A stretch of DNA of 64,000 nucleotides from Flavobacterium sp. (lineage in GTDB: Bacteria > Bacteroidota > Bacteroidia > Flavobacteriales > Flavobacteriaceae): positions 105,328 through 169,327 of the forward strand of contig NZ_JANJUQ010000023.1 of the NCBI RefSeq assembly GCF_024710485.1, in the 5' to 3' direction. Under the pieces are notes generated by a model. That model was not told the DNA's origin. It saw nothing but the letters and a program-made list of their open reading frames with translations, and did no database searches. The translations under genes were made by a program, and so were the position numbers. How positions within the stretch are numbered: the stretch's first letter is position 1; every line of letters starts with the position of its first letter. Of the stretch, positions 17,957 to 29,301 are shown piece by piece.

Positions 17957-18763
17957 ATGGAAGATAAGAGGATATTGTATGTATCATCTGAAGTGGTGCC
18001 TTACTTGGCTGAAAATGAGGTTTCTTTAATGTCGTATGACGTTCCCAAAATGATTAATGATCAGGGAGGACAAATAAGAATTTTCATGCCGCGATACGGA
18101 AATATCAACGAAAGAAGACACCAACTGCATGAAGTGATTCGTTTGTCCGGAATGAATTTAGTGGTGAACGATTTAGACATGCCTCTAATTATTAAAGTGG
18201 CTTCAATTCCAAAAGAAAGAATCCAGGTTTATTTTATCGATAATGATGAGTATTTCAAGCGCAAGGCCACTTTTAGTGATGAAGAAGGAGTGTTGTATCC
18301 AGATAATGATGAAAGAGCCATTTTCTTCGCCAAAGGTGTGGTCGAAACGGTAAAAAAACTCAATTGGGTGCCCGATATTATTCACGTACACGGTTGGATG
18401 GCCAGTTTGTTGCCGGTGTACATGAAGCACTATTACAAAGACGAAGCGTTGTTCTCTGACACCAAAATAGTAACCTCAGTTTACGGTCAGTCTTTCGATG
18501 GTACTTTAGATCCGGAGATGATTAACAAAGTTAAGTTTGACAACGTTCCCGAAGAAGCGGTTAAGGAGTTGGAAATACCTAATTACGAGCATTTAATAAT
18601 GGCTGCTGTTAAGCACTCCGATGCTGTAATTATCGCCTCAGAAAGCGTGTCGCCAAGTTTAACAAAATTTATAGAATCTTCAGACAAACCTTTTTTACCT
18701 TTCACCCCGAAAGATAAATTTGCAGAAGCATACACCAACTTTTACAAAACGATGCTTCCTTAA
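17957..18763 (+). CDS. Glycogen/starch synthase (GT5) N-terminal half only
   Basis: 268 residues. The sequence matches the N-terminal Rossmann domain of glycogen synthases (starch synthase catalytic domain): [12 protein letters not shown] at the start, [18 protein letters not shown], and [22 protein letters not shown]. The C-terminal GT-B domain that completes a GT5 enzyme (about 480 residues) is absent, and the next gene starts 16 bases later, so this is not simple truncation by the window. Short GT5-like proteins of this length are common in Bacteroidota. Without the second domain it is unlikely to be an ordinary glucosyltransferase; a structural or regulatory role is possible. Confidence 0.82.
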   Translation: MEDKRILYVSSEVVPYLAENEVSLMSYDVPKMINDQGGQIRIFMPRYGNINERRHQLHEVIRLSGMNLVVNDLDMPLIIKVASIPKERIQVYFIDNDEYFKRKATFSDEEGVLYPDNDERAIFFAKGVVETVKKLNWVPDIIHVHGWMASLLPVYMKHYYKDEALFSDTKIVTSVYGQSFDGTLDPEMINKVKFDNVPEEAVKELEIPNYEHLIMAAVKHSDAVIIASESVSPSLTKFIESSDKPFLPFTPKDKFAEAYTNFYKTMLP

Positions 18764-18779
18764 AAAATTACTACATTTT

Positions 18780-20441
18780 ATGTTTAAAAAATCATTTTTA
18801 CAACAGTTTGCATTCGGGCTTATGGCCTTGTCTTTATTGGTTTCTTGTGATAAAGATTTTAATGAAATCGGAACCGATATAGTTGGGGATGACCATTTCG
18901 GATTTGACAAATACACAGGGGCAACTGTCAAAGCATACAATCAAAAGTTAGGGCCGATAGCCTCTAATAATTTGCCGATTAACCCTTTAGGGTTTTATCA
19001 AAATCCGGCATTTGGAACAACCCAAGCCAACTTTGTAACTCAAGTAGAATTAGGAACTACAAATCCGCAGTTTAATAATATTGATCCGGAAGAATACGAC
19101 ACTGAGCCTACAGCCATTGACAGTGTGGTTTTAGAAGTGCCTTACTTTAGTAAAGTTGTCAGCAGAACCGGAAGAGTTACAACTTATAAATTAGACTCTA
19201 TTTACGGAAATCCGGAGTCCAAATTTCGATTGAGCGTTTACCAATCTAATTACTATTTAAGAGATTTAGATCCGGACCAGTCTTTAGGACAACAGCAGTT
19301 GTTTTATACTGATATGGATGCTGAAATTAACAATTTCAAAGTGCCTACGTTGTTAAATGATTTGCCATTATCCGATCCGAGAAATAACGGCGGACGTCAA
19401 AATGAGGCATTCTTTTACGACAAAAATGAGCACATGACACCGATAGTTGACGCTGAAGATAACAGCGTAGATTCTTTGAGGTCTGCTCCTTCCATGCGTT
19501 TGAATTTAAACAAGGAGGTTTTTACAAACCTTATTTTGAATGCGCCATCAGGACAGTTGGCTAACAACCAGGTCTTTAAAAATTATTTCAGAGGCTTGTA
19601 TTTCAAAACAGAGAGTACCGGTAATCCGGGAAGTATGGCCATGCTCAATTTCAAAGGCGGTAAGATTACCATTTACTATAATGAAGATCAAAAAACCATA
19701 GATGAAGGACAAACTGTTTTTACCAGAGTCAACAAAACGCTTTTACTAAACTTTACAGGCAATACGGTAAGTTTATTGAACAACAGTAATGAAAATCCGG
19801 ATTACTTGAATGCCACAGCCAATACTACTCAAGAAGCAGCTAGGCTCTATTTGAAAGGCGGACAAGGAGCTATGGCAGTTATTGATGTTTTCGGGGCGGA
19901 TGCTGATAACAATGGGATAGCTGACGAAATTGAGGCGATTAAGGCCAACGGTTGGATGATAAACGAAGCCAATCTGACTTTCTACGTTGACCAAACAGCC
20001 ATGAACAACACCGAGACCTATGAGCCTAATCGAATTTTCTTATTTGATTTGAATAACAAAACCCAATTGGTGGACTACATTTTCGATGGTTCTTCTAACG
20101 GAACCTATCCAAAATTTAATAAGTTTATCCATGGCGGCATCATTGAGAAAGAGGTGGTTCAGGGAGTAGCAGGAAGAGGCCTCAAGTATAAAATCAGAAT
20201 TACCAATCATGTGCGTAATTTAATCAGCAGAGACTCTACCAATGTCCGATTAGGATTGGTTGTAACCGAAAATATTAATAACGTAGGGTTTTCTAAATTG
20301 AAAACCCCTAATGCAAGTACTTTAAGTGCTCCAAGTATGTCGGTATTAAATCCTTTAGGAACAATTTTGTATGGCTCTGACCCTTCTGTTCCGGAGGATA
20401 AAAGACTGAAACTTGAAATTTATTATACCAAACCAGATTAA
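18780..20441 (+). CDS. DUF4270 family lipoprotein
   Basis: 553 residues from [17 protein letters not shown] with lipobox LVSC. The mature start [17 protein letters not shown] is typical of DUF4270 proteins, which are found almost only in Bacteroidota as cell-surface or periplasmic lipoproteins. The rest is beta-rich, with [12 protein letters not shown] and the conserved end LEIYYTKP. An in-frame ATG 60 bases upstream lies inside the previous gene and would hide the signal peptide, so it is rejected. The gene lies between the GT5-like gene and glmS with short gaps (16 and 11 bases), a conserved-looking trio. Function unknown. Confidence 0.83.
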   Translation: MFKKSFLQQFAFGLMALSLLVSCDKDFNEIGTDIVGDDHFGFDKYTGATVKAYNQKLGPIASNNLPINPLGFYQNPAFGTTQANFVTQVELGTTNPQFNNIDPEEYDTEPTAIDSVVLEVPYFSKVVSRTGRVTTYKLDSIYGNPESKFRLSVYQSNYYLRDLDPDQSLGQQQLFYTDMDAEINNFKVPTLLNDLPLSDPRNNGGRQNEAFFYDKNEHMTPIVDAEDNSVDSLRSAPSMRLNLNKEVFTNLILNAPSGQLANNQVFKNYFRGLYFKTESTGNPGSMAMLNFKGGKITIYYNEDQKTIDEGQTVFTRVNKTLLLNFTGNTVSLLNNSNENPDYLNATANTTQEAARLYLKGGQGAMAVIDVFGADADNNGIADEIEAIKANGWMINEANLTFYVDQTAMNNTETYEPNRIFLFDLNNKTQLVDYIFDGSSNGTYPKFNKFIHGGIIEKEVVQGVAGRGLKYKIRITNHVRNLISRDSTNVRLGLVVTENINNVGFSKLKTPNASTLSAPSMSVLNPLGTILYGSDPSVPEDKRLKLEIYYTKPD

Positions 20442-20452
20442 TCTATAAAATT

Positions 20453-22300
20453 ATGTGTGGAATTGTTGGCTACATTGGGTACCGAGAAGCGTATCCTATA
20501 GTAATAAAAGGTTTAAAAAGACTGGAATACAGAGGTTATGATAGCGCAGGCATCATGTTGTACAATGGGACAGAACTCGAGATTTCCAAAACCAAAGGAA
20601 AAGTATCCGATTTAGAGGAAAAGTCAAAAGCACTGTCAACCTCAAAGGCTACTATAGGAATGGGACACACCCGTTGGGCTACTCATGGTGTGCCTAACGA
20701 TGTGAATTCACATCCGCACGTCTCGAATTCCGGAAATTTAGTAATCATCCACAACGGAATCATTGAAAATTATGAACCGTTAAAAAAAGAATTGATCAAA
20801 AGAGGCTACACCTTTACTTCAGATACAGACACTGAAGTACTCGTCAATTTAATTGAAGACGTTAAAAAGAAAGATAATCTCAAAATTGGTAAAGCCGTTC
20901 AGGTAGCTTTGAACCAAGTAGTCGGAGCGTATGCCATCTGTGTTTTCGACCGAGAAAAACCGGACGAAATTGTAGTAGCTCGTTTGGGAAGTCCGCTAGC
21001 CATTGGCTTGGGTGAAAATGAGTTTTTTATCGCTTCTGATGCTTCGCCCTTTATCGAATACACTTCCAATGCCATCTATTTAGAAGATGAAGAAATGGCG
21101 ATTGTAAGACTACACAAACCGCTTAAAATCAGAAAAATTAAAGACGATTCGTTGGTAGATCCTTATGTACAGGAATTGCAAATGAATCTCGAACAAATTG
21201 AAAAAGGCGGTTACGACCATTTCATGTTAAAAGAAATCTACGAGCAACCTAACGTAATCAAAGATACATATCGCGGAAGGTTGTTAGCCAATCAAGGAAT
21301 CATCCAAATGGCCGGTGTAGAAGATAACTTGGAAAGGTTCTTGAACGCGCAAAGAATCTTAATTATTGCTTGCGGAACTTCATGGCATGCCGGCTTGGTA
21401 GCTGAATATATTATTGAAGAGTTTGCCCGAATTCCGGTAGAAGTAGAATATGCTTCCGAGTTCCGATACCGCAATCCTATTATCAATAAAGAAGATGTGG
21501 TTATTGCTATTTCTCAATCCGGAGAAACAGCGGATACTTTGGCTGCTATCAAATTGGCTAAAGAAAAAGGCGCTTTTGTTTTTGGCGTTTGTAACGTGGT
21601 GGGTTCTTCTATCTCCAGAGAAACGCACGCCGGAGCTTATACGCATGCCGGTCCGGAAATCGGGGTGGCCTCAACCAAAGCTTTTACTACTCAAATTACA
21701 GTGTTAACCATGATAGCCTTGCGTTTGGCCAAAGCTAAAGGAACGTTGTCTAATTCTGATTTCCACCGATACTTACAGGAGTTGGAAGTTATTCCGGAAA
21801 AAGTGGCGGAAGCATTAGAATCTAACGAAAAAGCCAAAGAAATAGCCAACAAATTCAAAGATGCCAGTAACTGTCTCTACTTAGGCAGAGGTTACAATTT
21901 CCCGGTAGCTTTGGAAGGGGCTTTAAAGCTAAAAGAGATTTCTTATATCCATGCCGAAGGCTATCCTGCAGCCGAAATGAAACACGGACCAATCGCCTTA
22001 ATCGACGAGCAAATGCCGGTAGTGGTAATTGCACCGAAGCAAGGGCATTATGATAAAGTAGTGAGTAATATTCAGGAAATTAAATCCCGAAGCGGAAAAA
22101 TTATTGCCGTGGTAACCAAAGGCGATATCCAAGTAAAACAATTGGCCGATCACATTATCGAAATTCCGGAAACCTCCGACGCATTGTCTCCGTTAATTAC
22201 TACCATACCTTTACAGTTATTGTCTTACCATATAGCTGTTTTACGTGGTTGTAACGTAGATCAACCAAGAAATTTGGCCAAATCGGTAACAGTAGAATAA
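20453..22300 (+). CDS. glmS: Glutamine--fructose-6-phosphate aminotransferase
   Basis: 615 residues, full length. GlmS makes glucosamine-6-phosphate, the first step toward UDP-GlcNAc for peptidoglycan and LPS. The N-terminal amidase begins MCGIVGYIG, with Cys2 as nucleophile, and has GHTRWATHG and NSHPH. Two SIS sugar-isomerase domains follow (ACGTSWHAGL; SQSGETADT; LGRGYNFPVALEGALKLKE), ending LAKSVTVE. It follows the DUF4270 gene by 11 bases, and a strong terminator comes after it. I see no glmS ribozyme, which is expected since those occur in Firmicutes. Confidence 0.97.
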   Translation: MCGIVGYIGYREAYPIVIKGLKRLEYRGYDSAGIMLYNGTELEISKTKGKVSDLEEKSKALSTSKATIGMGHTRWATHGVPNDVNSHPHVSNSGNLVIIHNGIIENYEPLKKELIKRGYTFTSDTDTEVLVNLIEDVKKKDNLKIGKAVQVALNQVVGAYAICVFDREKPDEIVVARLGSPLAIGLGENEFFIASDASPFIEYTSNAIYLEDEEMAIVRLHKPLKIRKIKDDSLVDPYVQELQMNLEQIEKGGYDHFMLKEIYEQPNVIKDTYRGRLLANQGIIQMAGVEDNLERFLNAQRILIIACGTSWHAGLVAEYIIEEFARIPVEVEYASEFRYRNPIINKEDVVIAISQSGETADTLAAIKLAKEKGAFVFGVCNVVGSSISRETHAGAYTHAGPEIGVASTKAFTTQITVLTMIALRLAKAKGTLSNSDFHRYLQELEVIPEKVAEALESNEKAKEIANKFKDASNCLYLGRGYNFPVALEGALKLKEISYIHAEGYPAAEMKHGPIALIDEQMPVVVIAPKQGHYDKVVSNIQEIKSRSGKIIAVVTKGDIQVKQLADHIIEIPETSDALSPLITTIPLQLLSYHIAVLRGCNVDQPRNLAKSVTVE

Positions 22301-22328
22301 TAAGTTTTACTTTACATATACCCCATAC

Positions 22329-22356
22329 AAGCGAGATTTATTCTCGCTTTTTTTTT
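22329..22356 (+). terminator. Rho-independent terminator after glmS
   Basis: AAGCGAGA (22329-22336) pairs with TCTCGCTT (22342-22349) around a five-base loop, followed by nine Ts. Confidence 0.85.
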
Positions 22357-22523
22357 GCCTATGATTTGTGATTAATTTAACAGAAATGAAATTTTATATG
22401 TGCGCATAGTATTTTTTTTAACGTTTACGCAAAAACTTTAAAAAAAGCGTAAAGATTTTATAATTATCATATTGTTGATAATCAAGCTTTGTAATTCATT
22501 ATTCTTAAAAACAAAGCGTGTTT

Positions 22524-22556
22524 TTTGATAATTAAAAAAAAATATTTGTACATTGG
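22524..22556 (+). promoter_or_regulatory. Candidate promoter of the TonB receptor operon
   Basis: TTTG (22524-22527), 21 bases, then TACATTGG (22549-22556), one mismatch from TAnnTTTG. The leader would be about 25 bases. Confidence 0.35.
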
Positions 22557-22585
22557 CTACTTAAACCAACAAAATTTAAAACCAA

Positions 22586-25423
22586 ATGAAGATTTATTTA
22601 TTTATCCTTTCATTGTTTTTTTGCGGTATCACTTTCGCGCAAACTTCAATATCCGGTTCGGTAAAGGACAGTAAAAACCAACCTGTGCCCGGAGCCAACG
22701 TAAAAGTGGTGGGTGACACTGCCGGAACAGTAACCGATGGGGATGGTAATTTTAGCTTGTCAACAACTAAAAAACCACCTTTCGACATCGAAGTTTCAAG
22801 TGTGGGTTATGGTTCAGCCATAGCAAATGTAACGGCCAACAACCAAAAAATTAGTGTGACTTTAAACGAGACTGAAACACAATTGGATGAAATTGTGGTT
22901 TCTGCCTCCAGAGCACCTGAAAAGGTCAGAGAATCTCCGGTAACCATCGAGAGAATGACCATTAAAGACGTTAAAAGAACGGCTTCGCCAACTTTTTATG
23001 ACGGCTTAGAGAACTTGAAAGAAGTTCAAATGAATACGAGTAGTATGTCATTCAAATCCATCAATACTCGTGGTTTTGCTACCGTGGCCAATACTCGTTT
23101 CATGCAGTTGGTTGACGGAATGGACAACTCTTCTCCGCTACTAAACTTTGTTTTAGGAAACCTTATCGGAGTTTCTGATATCGATGTGGCCAGCGTAGAG
23201 CTTTTACCGGGAGCATCATCAGCGCTTTACGGAGCTAATGCTTTTAACGGTATTTTGTTCATGAACAGTAAAAATCCTTTTAAATACCAAGGAATTTCTA
23301 CTTATGTGAAATACGGACAAACCAATCAAAAAGCAGCCGGAGCTAACGAATACTATGATTATGGTGTTAGAGCCGCTCATAAGTTCAATGATTATTTTGC
23401 AGCCAAAGCCAACTTTACTTACATGAGAGGTACCGATTGGTGGGCTACGGATTACACAGACAAAACAGTTGACGGAAGAGACAGAAGTCATCACAATTAC
23501 AACGGGATGAACGTTTATGGTGATGAGGCATCTACTAACATCAGAAGTGTTGGTCAAACCCTTGTCGGTTTAGGATTATTACCGGCTTCAGCCTTGAACA
23601 TTCTACCCAATGAAAACGTTTCCAGAACAGGATACAACGAGGTTGATTTAACAGACAATAAAGTAAGAAATGCCAAAATCGACTTCTCTTTGCACGCCAG
23701 ACCTTTTGGTAATGAAAATTTAGAAATCATCTGGCAAAGTAAATTCGGTTTCGGTAACTCCGTTTACCAAGGAGCTAACCGTTACTACTTGAACGGATTT
23801 AGCATGCAACAACACAAATTGGAATTAACCGGTAAAAACTTCTTCTTGAGAGGTTATTATACTACGGAAGACGGTGGAAAATCATATGATATGTTGTTCA
23901 CCGGATTAAATATCAACAGAGCTTGGAAATCCGATGCCACATGGTTTGGTCAGTACGCCGGTGCTTTTGTACAATCTACTTTAGCCGGTGCTACCCCAAC
24001 ACAAGCGCACTTGGCAGCAAGATCGGTTGCGGATACCGGTAGATTTTTACCGGGTACCCCTGAATTCCAAAATGCCTTTAATCAAGTTATTTCAGATTCA
24101 AACGTATTAACAGGATCTAAATTGGTAGATAACTCAAAAATTTACCACTCGGATGCCAACTATAACTTCAGAGACTTAATCAAGTTTGCGGAAATCCAAG
24201 TAGGAGGTTCTTACCGCAGATACGATTTGAATTCTTTTGGTAGAATTTATACCGATACGCCGCAATTCGGAGGTATTAGATATGATGAATACGGTGCTTA
24301 TACTCAGCTTCAGAAAAAATTCTTGGACGACCGTTTGAAATTTACCGGTTCCGTTCGTTATGATAAAGCGGAAAACTTTGACGGCAATTACTCGCCAAGA
24401 GTCTCCTTTGTATACAATGCCGGAGAAGCTAAAAATCACATCTTCAGAGCTTCGTTCCAAACCGGTTTCCGTAACCCAACTACTCAAGATCAATACATCG
24501 GGTTCAATGTTGGAAATGCCATTTTATTAGGTTCTGCGCCGGATAACTTAACCCGTTATGAAGAAACCTTGCCGGTAACTTCTCCACTAGGACAAGCTTT
24601 AGTAGGGACAAACACTACCATCAACGGTATTAATGCTTACTATAACTCCTATACGGCTCAGTCAGTTGCTGCTTTTGCGGCATTGGCTCCATCAAATCCT
24701 GCTGCAGCTGCTGCCTTATTAGTAAGAACTAATGTGGATTTGGTTAAGCCTGAAACGGTGAAAGCTTTTGAATTAGGATACCGTGGAGAGGTAAAAGGAT
24801 TTACCTATGATATTAACGGTTATTACAACATTTATAACGATTTTATCGGAAACTTAACTGTTGTGGCACCTTTATACGGTACAGCGCAAGATGCTCCGGA
24901 TCTTTCTCAAGGACCAACCAATGCCGGAGTTCAATCGGTTGATGCATTAGTTACAGGAAATACCAGAGCTTTCCAATTGTACACTAACACCGATATCGAA
25001 ATCAAATCATTAGGTTTTGGTGTGGGTGTAGCGAAAAAATTACCTAGAAACTTTGAAGTGTCTGCTAACTATAACTATGCGGAATTCAATTTCGACCAAG
25101 CAAAAGACCCTAGCTTTGAAGCCGGTTTCAACACGCCTAAACACCGTGTTAAAGCTACCATCAGCAACGATAATTTATTCAAAAACTTCGGATTCAACAT
25201 CAGCGGAAGATGGAATGACGAATACCTATGGGAATCTACCTTTGCCGATGGTATGATTGACGCTGCTACGGTTATCGATGCACAAATCAGTTATTTGGTG
25301 CCAAGCATCAAATCAACGATCAAACTTGGTGCTACTAACATAGGTGGAAAAGAATACAGACAGCTTTTAGGACCTGGATTAATCGGCCAACAATACTTCT
25401 TGTCATTAACTGTTAATCCGTAA
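22586..25423 (+). CDS. TonB-dependent receptor with carboxypeptidase-like regulatory domain
   Basis: 945 residues. Signal peptide ending TFAQ; a CarboxypepD_reg-like beta-sandwich (about 20-105: SISGSVKDSKNQPVPGANVKV); a plug domain (about 120-240: LDEIVVSASRAPEKVRESPV, VDGMDNSS, LLPGASSALYGANAFNGIL); then a 22-strand outer-membrane barrel ending in an aromatic/hydrophobic C-terminus (QQYFLSLTVNP). These receptors import ligands using TonB energy. The partner 29 bases downstream is an SGNH-hydrolase lipoprotein rather than SusD, so this is not a standard Sus pair. A lipid-ester or acylated ligand is a reasonable guess from the partner, but the substrate cannot be read from the sequence. Confidence 0.92.
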   Translation: MKIYLFILSLFFCGITFAQTSISGSVKDSKNQPVPGANVKVVGDTAGTVTDGDGNFSLSTTKKPPFDIEVSSVGYGSAIANVTANNQKISVTLNETETQLDEIVVSASRAPEKVRESPVTIERMTIKDVKRTASPTFYDGLENLKEVQMNTSSMSFKSINTRGFATVANTRFMQLVDGMDNSSPLLNFVLGNLIGVSDIDVASVELLPGASSALYGANAFNGILFMNSKNPFKYQGISTYVKYGQTNQKAAGANEYYDYGVRAAHKFNDYFAAKANFTYMRGTDWWATDYTDKTVDGRDRSHHNYNGMNVYGDEASTNIRSVGQTLVGLGLLPASALNILPNENVSRTGYNEVDLTDNKVRNAKIDFSLHARPFGNENLEIIWQSKFGFGNSVYQGANRYYLNGFSMQQHKLELTGKNFFLRGYYTTEDGGKSYDMLFTGLNINRAWKSDATWFGQYAGAFVQSTLAGATPTQAHLAARSVADTGRFLPGTPEFQNAFNQVISDSNVLTGSKLVDNSKIYHSDANYNFRDLIKFAEIQVGGSYRRYDLNSFGRIYTDTPQFGGIRYDEYGAYTQLQKKFLDDRLKFTGSVRYDKAENFDGNYSPRVSFVYNAGEAKNHIFRASFQTGFRNPTTQDQYIGFNVGNAILLGSAPDNLTRYEETLPVTSPLGQALVGTNTTINGINAYYNSYTAQSVAAFAALAPSNPAAAAALLVRTNVDLVKPETVKAFELGYRGEVKGFTYDINGYYNIYNDFIGNLTVVAPLYGTAQDAPDLSQGPTNAGVQSVDALVTGNTRAFQLYTNTDIEIKSLGFGVGVAKKLPRNFEVSANYNYAEFNFDQAKDPSFEAGFNTPKHRVKATISNDNLFKNFGFNISGRWNDEYLWESTFADGMIDAATVIDAQISYLVPSIKSTIKLGATNIGGKEYRQLLGPGLIGQQYFLSLTVNP

Positions 25424-25452
25424 TTATCAATCAGATTTAAAACATAATAACT

Positions 25453-26985
25453 ATGATAAAAAATTTCAAATGGCTACTCTTGGTTTCTTTAACCTTCGTA
25501 GCATGTAATAGTGATGATGAGCCTTTTGTAGATCCTAATTCTACCGACGGCACACCATTAACTGCCGGAACTGCCGATTTTTCAAATTACGTAGCTTTGG
25601 GGGATTCCTTTGCGGCCGGATTTAGCGACGGTGCATTATTCAAAACAGGTCAAAGTAATTCTTATCCTAATATCATGGCGACACAGTTTGCCTTGGTTGG
25701 CGGCGGAGATTTCAAAACGCCTTTCATGAGTGATGAAATCGGTGGATTTTCCTTAGGTGGGGTTCAAGTGCCGCAATTTGGCCCACGCTTGTACTTTAAT
25801 ACTGTCAATAGTACGCCTACGCCTGTGCCGGGTGTTTCAGGTACTGAAATTACAGCTCAAATTTCCGGACCATTCAATAATTTAGGTGTCCCTGGAGCCA
25901 AAGCTATTCATTTAGGATTCTCAGGATATGCCTCGGCAAACCCTTATTTTGGAAGAATGGCTTCTTCTGCTTCAGCTACTGTCTTACAAGATGCTTTGGC
26001 TCAAAATCCAACTTTCTTTTCTATGTGGATTGGTGGTAACGATGTATTAGGCTATGCTACTTCCGGAGGAGATGGTTCAAATCCTATTACGCCTCCGGCA
26101 ACATTTGATGTAGCTTATAATAGTTTAGCTTCTCAATTGGCTAGTGGCGGAAGAAAAGGCGTGGTGGCTAATCTGCCTTATATCAATACTTTACCTTATT
26201 TCACAACGGTTCCTCACAATCCGTTAACAGCCTCGGCTTTGGGACAAGGAAACCAAGCAGTGGGTGTGGCTACTATCAATGCTTTAAACGCTCAGTTGTA
26301 CGGACCGCTTAAACAAGCTTTAACTGCTTTCGGCGCCGGCGACAGAATTGAATTGTTATCAACTACACAGCCCAATCCGGTATTGATAAAAGATGAATCG
26401 TTACCCAACTTATCAGCCCAATTGACAGCGGCATTTACACCTACATTAGGAGCGACTAATGCAGCTTTCTACGGAACGGTTTTTGGTCAGGCCCGACAAG
26501 CTAAAGCTACAGATTTAGTCTTATTGCCTACTCGTGCTGCCATTGCAGCAGCCCCGTCTGCTACGGATTCAGGATTAGGTTTTGCTCCTCCTGCGCCGTT
26601 GAACGTGTTTGGTGTTACCTATCCTTTGCAAGACAAGCATATCTTAATTCCAACCGAAATTCAAGAAATTGCTACCGCTACTGATGCTTATAATGTTACT
26701 ATTCAGACAGCAGCGACCACTAATGGTTTGGCCTTTGTGGACGCCAAAGCTCTTATGACACAATTAATAAGCGGGGGTATCTCAGCTAACAATTATACCA
26801 TGACGGCCACTTATGTTACCGGTGGAACTTTCTCTCTTGACGGTATACACCCAAGTCCAAGAGGCTACGCTTTAATTGCTAACAAATTCTTGGAAGCTAT
26901 TAATGCAACATATGGCTCTAATTTTAAAGGAGTAAACGTGGGATTGTACCGAATTCTTTATCCGATGGATCCGTTAAATTTCTAA
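25453..26985 (+). CDS. SGNH/GDSL-family hydrolase lipoprotein
   Basis: 510 residues with lipobox VAC (Cys18). Blocks of the SGNH hydrolase family are in order: block I YVALGDSFAAGF with nucleophile Ser, block III WIGGNDVLGY with Asn, and block V DGIHPSPRGYALIA with the Asp-x-x-His pair. The family hydrolyses esters of lipids or acylated glycans. Long Ala/Pro-rich inserts lie between blocks. It follows the TonB receptor by 29 bases and is most likely its surface-exposed partner, releasing or capturing the ligand. A terminator follows. Confidence 0.87.
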   Translation: MIKNFKWLLLVSLTFVACNSDDEPFVDPNSTDGTPLTAGTADFSNYVALGDSFAAGFSDGALFKTGQSNSYPNIMATQFALVGGGDFKTPFMSDEIGGFSLGGVQVPQFGPRLYFNTVNSTPTPVPGVSGTEITAQISGPFNNLGVPGAKAIHLGFSGYASANPYFGRMASSASATVLQDALAQNPTFFSMWIGGNDVLGYATSGGDGSNPITPPATFDVAYNSLASQLASGGRKGVVANLPYINTLPYFTTVPHNPLTASALGQGNQAVGVATINALNAQLYGPLKQALTAFGAGDRIELLSTTQPNPVLIKDESLPNLSAQLTAAFTPTLGATNAAFYGTVFGQARQAKATDLVLLPTRAAIAAAPSATDSGLGFAPPAPLNVFGVTYPLQDKHILIPTEIQEIATATDAYNVTIQTAATTNGLAFVDAKALMTQLISGGISANNYTMTATYVTGGTFSLDGIHPSPRGYALIANKFLEAINATYGSNFKGVNVGLYRILYPMDPLNF

Positions 26986-27006
26986 CCTAACCAATTTTTT
27001 ATAACT

Positions 27007-27036
27007 AAAAACCATCTGCTTCGTCAGGTGGTTTTT
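27007..27036 (+). terminator. Terminator of the receptor-lipoprotein operon
   Basis: AAAAACCATCTG (27007-27018) pairs with CAGGTGGTTTTT (27025-27036), one wobble, loop CTTCGT. Confidence 0.85.
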
Positions 27037-27132
27037 GCATTTTAAACCCTGAGGTTTATTTTACGGAAGCACGGAATTAAAAAATAAAGAAAAAAACTCG
27101 CAACAAAGATTGATTTTTTAAAATAGAAAATT

Positions 27133-27140
27133 TACCTTTG
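27133..27140 (+). promoter_or_regulatory. atpD -7 box
   Basis: TACCTTTG matches TAnnTTTG, 60 bases before atpD. The -33 region has no exact TTTG. Confidence 0.5.
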
Positions 27141-27197
27141 CGCACTGAAAAAAGAGGTATTTTTTCAAACCTAAATAGCTATTTAATAAATACATAA

Positions 27198-28712
<1,515 letters not shown>

Positions 28713-28727
28713 TCAATTATGAATTAT

Positions 28728-28756
28728 GAATTACGAATGAATAATTTTCGTAATTC
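28728..28756. repeat. Inverted repeat in the atpD-atpC spacer
   Basis: GAATTACGAA (28728-28737) and TTCGTAATTC (28747-28756) are perfect 10-base arms with a nine-base loop, within a run of related GAATTATGAA/TTCGTAATT words (28713-28780). In the transcript this forms a hairpin between two coding regions needed at a 3:1 ratio. Confidence 0.6.
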
Positions 28757-28784
28757 GTAATTTCAAATTCGTAATTAAAAATTT

Positions 28785-29066
28785 ATGATTTTAGAAATAG
28801 TATCACCGGAAGCTACCTTGTTTAAAGGCGAAGTAACCTCAGTTACACTACCGGGTGTTGACGGTTCTTTCCAATTGTTGAACAACCACGCCCCTATAGT
28901 TTCTATCTTAAAACAAGGCACCGTTAAAATGGCGGGCACCGGTTTTAAGTTCGACAAAGATGTAGCCGATAAGTTTACCAAAGTAAACGACCAAAACTAT
29001 ACTTTGGAAATCAACTCGGGAACTATCGAAATGAAAGACAATAAAGTAATTGTATTAGCCGACTAA
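28785..29066 (+). CDS. atpC: ATP synthase F1 subunit epsilon (short form)
   Basis: 93 residues. Matches the N-terminal beta-sandwich of epsilon: LEIVSPEATLFKGEVTSVTLPG and DGSFQLLNNHAPIVSIL. The C-terminal helical pair that mediates ATPase inhibition in E. coli (about 45 residues) is missing, as in other Bacteroidota epsilon subunits. It lies 72 bases after atpD, separated by the inverted repeat, and is followed by a terminator. Confidence 0.95.
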   Translation: MILEIVSPEATLFKGEVTSVTLPGVDGSFQLLNNHAPIVSILKQGTVKMAGTGFKFDKDVADKFTKVNDQNYTLEINSGTIEMKDNKVIVLAD

Positions 29067-29084
29067 TCCAATTCGAAATACTTC

Positions 29085-29118
29085 AAAAACCCAATCTTGC
29101 AAAAGGTTGGGTTTTTTT
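29085..29118 (+). terminator. Terminator after atpC
   Basis: AAAAACCCAATC (29085-29096) pairs with GGTTGGGTTTTT (29105-29116), one wobble, eight-base loop, followed by T residues. Confidence 0.88.
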
Positions 29119-29129
29119 ATGGGGAGCCC

Positions 29130-29285
29130 TATCTGTCGTCAGGAAGTTGTTCCGATCCCGTCTCAAGACGAAACTGTATCTTTTATTGTTTGTCACCCTG
29201 AGCGCAGTCTAAGGGTTTTTGCTAAACCAAAAAAAGATAGCTCCCGACTCTTCGGGAACATCCGGGCTAAAAACCACTCTCCTTT
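29130..29285. repeat. Dispersed REP-like sequence upstream of bioF
   Basis: The stretch contains GTCACCCTGAGCGCAGTC and the small palindrome CCCGACTCTTCGGG. Both resemble dispersed repeats I recall from other Flavobacterium and Bacteroidota genomes. An open frame in line with bioF passes through it but has no coding character. Confidence 0.45.
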
Positions 29286-29288
29286 CCT

Positions 29289-29296
29289 TATATTTG
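29289..29296 (+). promoter_or_regulatory. bioF -7 box, nearly leaderless
   Basis: TATATTTG matches TAnnTTTG and ends five bases before the bioF ATG. If used, the transcript would have little or no leader. It supports the ATG at 29302 over starts further upstream. Confidence 0.45.
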
Positions 29297-29301
29297 TAGT
29301 C

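Noticed and set aside
20441..20453. A glmS ribozyme or riboswitch upstream of glmS
   Set aside because: Only 11 bases separate glmS from the preceding gene and no ribozyme-like structure is present.
29107..29301. A 65-codon N-terminal extension of bioF
   Set aside because: It crosses the atpC terminator tail and a dispersed repeat, and a -7 box lies just before the conserved start.
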